A stretch of 64,000 nt of DNA, from NCBI GenBank assembly GCA_039986595.1, contig JBDWQJ010000007.1, forward strand, positions 248,001 through 312,000, read 5' to 3'. The DNA is from Lentilitoribacter sp039986595. Lineage in GTDB: Bacteria; Pseudomonadota; Alphaproteobacteria; Rhizobiales; Rhizobiaceae. Below are positions 62,760 to 64,000 of the stretch, one piece after another; position 1 is the first letter of the stretch; every line of letters begins with the position of its first letter. A model generated the notes under the pieces. That model was given only the letters and a program-made list of their open reading frames with translations. It was not told the DNA's origin and made no database searches. The position numbers and the translations under genes were made by a program.

Positions 62760-62954
62760 ATGCGCTTAATACCGGTATATCTAATTTTTGCAGCTTTGCT
62801 TGCTATCACATTTGCGTGGTGGGGGTTGGAAACTGAACAAGGCCAGCAAAATTTCGATGAGATGGATGGTTTATATCCTCTTTTTACCGGCGTTGGTGGT
62901 CTTGTTTTAATGTTGGCGTCTTTAGTTTTGTTGATTTGGCAAAAACGCAAATAA
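62760..62954 (+). CDS. Small two-helix membrane protein (64 aa)
   Basis: A 64-residue protein with two predicted membrane helices (RLIPVYLIFAALLAITFAWW and GVGGLVLMLASLVLLIWQ) and a short acidic loop between. I do not recognise a family. It starts three bases after the DUF2207 stop and is in the same frame, so reading through the TAG would join it to DUF2207. No ribosome site is evident, so it may depend on coupling. Confidence 0.6.
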   Translation: MRLIPVYLIFAALLAITFAWWGLETEQGQQNFDEMDGLYPLFTGVGGLVLMLASLVLLIWQKRK

Positions 62955-62978
62955 AAACCCCCGCAAGCTTGCGAGGGT
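62951..62978 (-). terminator. Terminator of the PQQ-dehydrogenase-like gene
   Basis: ACCCCCGCAA (62957-62966) pairs with TTGCGAGGGT (62969-62978) with one mismatch, and on the - strand is followed by TTTTTAT. It ends the gene at 63002 and overlaps the end of the small membrane protein gene region. Confidence 0.75.
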
Positions 62979-63001
62979 CATTGTAGAACTAGTGATAATT
63001 T

Positions 63002-64000
63002 TTATTGCGAGATGCGATAAAGCCCGCCGTCTTTTTGATCGCTGAGCAAATATATTGCACCATCTGGCGCAATTGCAACATCGCGAACACGGCCAACCTT
63101 ATTTTCTAATACGGGTGTTTCGCTCACGGGGAGATTGTCTTTTAAGTCCACCACATATAACGAGCGGAATTTGAGCGAACCCACCAGCAGTTTGTCATTA
63201 TATTCAGGAAACATGTCCCCCTGATAAAAAGCCATACCCGAAGGTGCTATTGACGGCACCCAAGTCCAAATGGGATCTTCAAACTCCGGTGACGAGGTTC
63301 CAATCCCAATTTTACCACCAGCATATTCTTCCCCATGAGACACAATTGGCCAACCGTAATTTTCACCGGCTTTGACAACGTTGATCTCATCGCCACCACG
63401 TGGCCCATGTTCGTGCAGCCATAATTCACCAGTTTTAACGTTCAAAGCCATGCCTTGCGGATTACGATGACCTTTAGAATACAATTCTGGCTCCCAGCCA
63501 TTTAGATTTGGATTATCTGTAGGAATAGTCCCATCCAGATTTAAGCGAACCACCGCACCTGAGTGAATTTTCGGATCTTGCGCGTCAAAGCGGCTACCGC
63601 GATCTCCCATTGTCACAAAAATTTTGTCGTCAGAAATCTCGATACGGCAACCAAAATGGATGCTGGCATTTGACTTGTTATTGGCAACAAAAATCGTCTT
63701 CGTGTCGGTGAGTGCATTGCCATCAAGTTTTGCCATATCAACAGCAGTTGAGGCTCGATTACCTTCTGGGCGCGAATAGCAATAATAAACAATTGTTGGG
63801 TCTCGCTCTGAAACTTTTACATCCAACATGCCACCCTGACGAAATGAAAAGACATCTGGTACGCCAGACAATTCATCGCGGGTGCCATTCTCAAGATCAA
63901 TCTTAAACATTTTGCCGCGACGCTCGGTCACAATCATTGATGTAGCGGATAAAAAATCCATACCCCAGGGATGGAAGAGTGTTTTTCCAATACGTTCAAC
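63002..64000 (-). CDS. PQQ-dependent sugar dehydrogenase (aldose dehydrogenase, 5' end outside window)
   Basis: The C-terminal ~332 codons of a soluble-type quinoprotein glucose/sorbosone dehydrogenase (GSDH family), a six-bladed beta-propeller working in the periplasm with PQQ. FHFGCRIEISDDKIFVTMGDRGSRFDAQDP-like, SKGHRNPQGMALNVKTGELWLHEHGPRGGDEINVV and GENYGWPIVSHG are conserved segments; the early HPWGMDFL at the window edge is the family opening motif. The frame is open to base 64000, so the signal peptide and N-terminus lie beyond the window. An internal ATG at 63961 is not the real start. A terminator follows the stop. Confidence 0.93.
   Translation of the reverse strand, partial: VERIGKTLFHPWGMDFLSATSMIVTERRGKMFKIDLENGTRDELSGVPDVFSFRQGGMLDVKVSERDPTIVYYCYSRPEGNRASTAVDMAKLDGNALTDTKTIFVANNKSNASIHFGCRIEISDDKIFVTMGDRGSRFDAQDPKIHSGAVVRLNLDGTIPTDNPNLNGWEPELYSKGHRNPQGMALNVKTGELWLHEHGPRGGDEINVVKAGENYGWPIVSHGEEYAGGKIGIGTSSPEFEDPIWTWVPSIAPSGMAFYQGDMFPEYNDKLLVGSLKFRSLYVVDLKDNLPVSETPVLENKVGRVRDVAIAPDGAIYLLSDQKDGGLYRISQ

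Noticed and set aside
1..64000. CRISPR array or insertion sequences
   Set aside because: No regularly spaced direct repeats, transposase genes or terminal inverted repeats were seen.

Overview
This window looks like a chromosomal segment of an alphaproteobacterium of the Hyphomicrobiales (Rhizobiales). Family content points there: a MucR/Ros regulator beside a DnaA-domain-IV-like protein, a FeuN-FeuP-FeuQ-like signalling set, DUF5330, DUF1491 and DUF2336 proteins, a Tat-exported TIGR03808-type beta-helix protein, a Rhizobium etli-type asparaginase, and a Rhodobacter-capsulatus-type gene transfer agent (GTA) cluster. By eye the DNA is AT-richer than most rhizobia. The species cannot be named from the sequence alone.

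Layout. 1-9.2 kb: the 3' end of pyruvate phosphate dikinase, a DUF1499 membrane protein, a metallo-beta-lactamase-fold hydrolase, tRNA-Gln(UUG), and the tamA-tamB envelope-assembly pair. 9.2-18.9 kb: an O-antigen-ligase-like protein, an asparaginase/ornithine-cyclodeaminase-like pair, an NTF2-like/LuxR-type regulator, the Tat-exported beta-helix protein, a HerA-like ATPase, a branched-chain aminotransferase and Fe-type superoxide dismutase. 19-25 kb: two tandem TadG-like von Willebrand A proteins, oligopeptidase B and MsrB. 25-31.2 kb: a complete seven-gene Mrp cation/proton antiporter operon with overlapping or nearly abutting genes. 31.4-42.9 kb: mucR, the DnaA-C-like protein, SufE, a DivJ/PleC/PdhS-like kinase, several DUF proteins, a class A penicillin-binding protein and a YcgN-family cysteine-cluster protein.

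42.9-57.0 kb is the main accessory-type region. It is a GTA structural operon: small-terminase candidate, large terminase, portal, protease, capsid, adaptor, stopper, tail terminator, tail tube, two tail chaperones, a short tape measure, distal tail protein, hub, peptidase and the large TIM-barrel 'megatron'. All frames are open. There is no integrase, repressor, replication or lysis gene, and housekeeping genes flank it on both sides, so it reads as a domesticated GTA rather than a prophage. Its best novel feature is a canonical A AAA AAG slippery heptamer just before the stop of the gp10 chaperone. It is phased so that a -1 shift joins gp10 to gp10.1, whose only in-frame start codon comes late and lacks a ribosome binding site. 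This would be a lambda G/GT-style programmed frameshift in a GTA.

57.1-64 kb: feuN-feuP-feuQ-like periplasmic modulator, response regulator and kinase, then a small lipoprotein, an HD-domain nucleotidase-like protein, a DUF2207 membrane protein, a tiny membrane protein and the 3' part of a PQQ-dependent sugar dehydrogenase running off the window end. No insertion sequence, CRISPR array or rRNA was seen.
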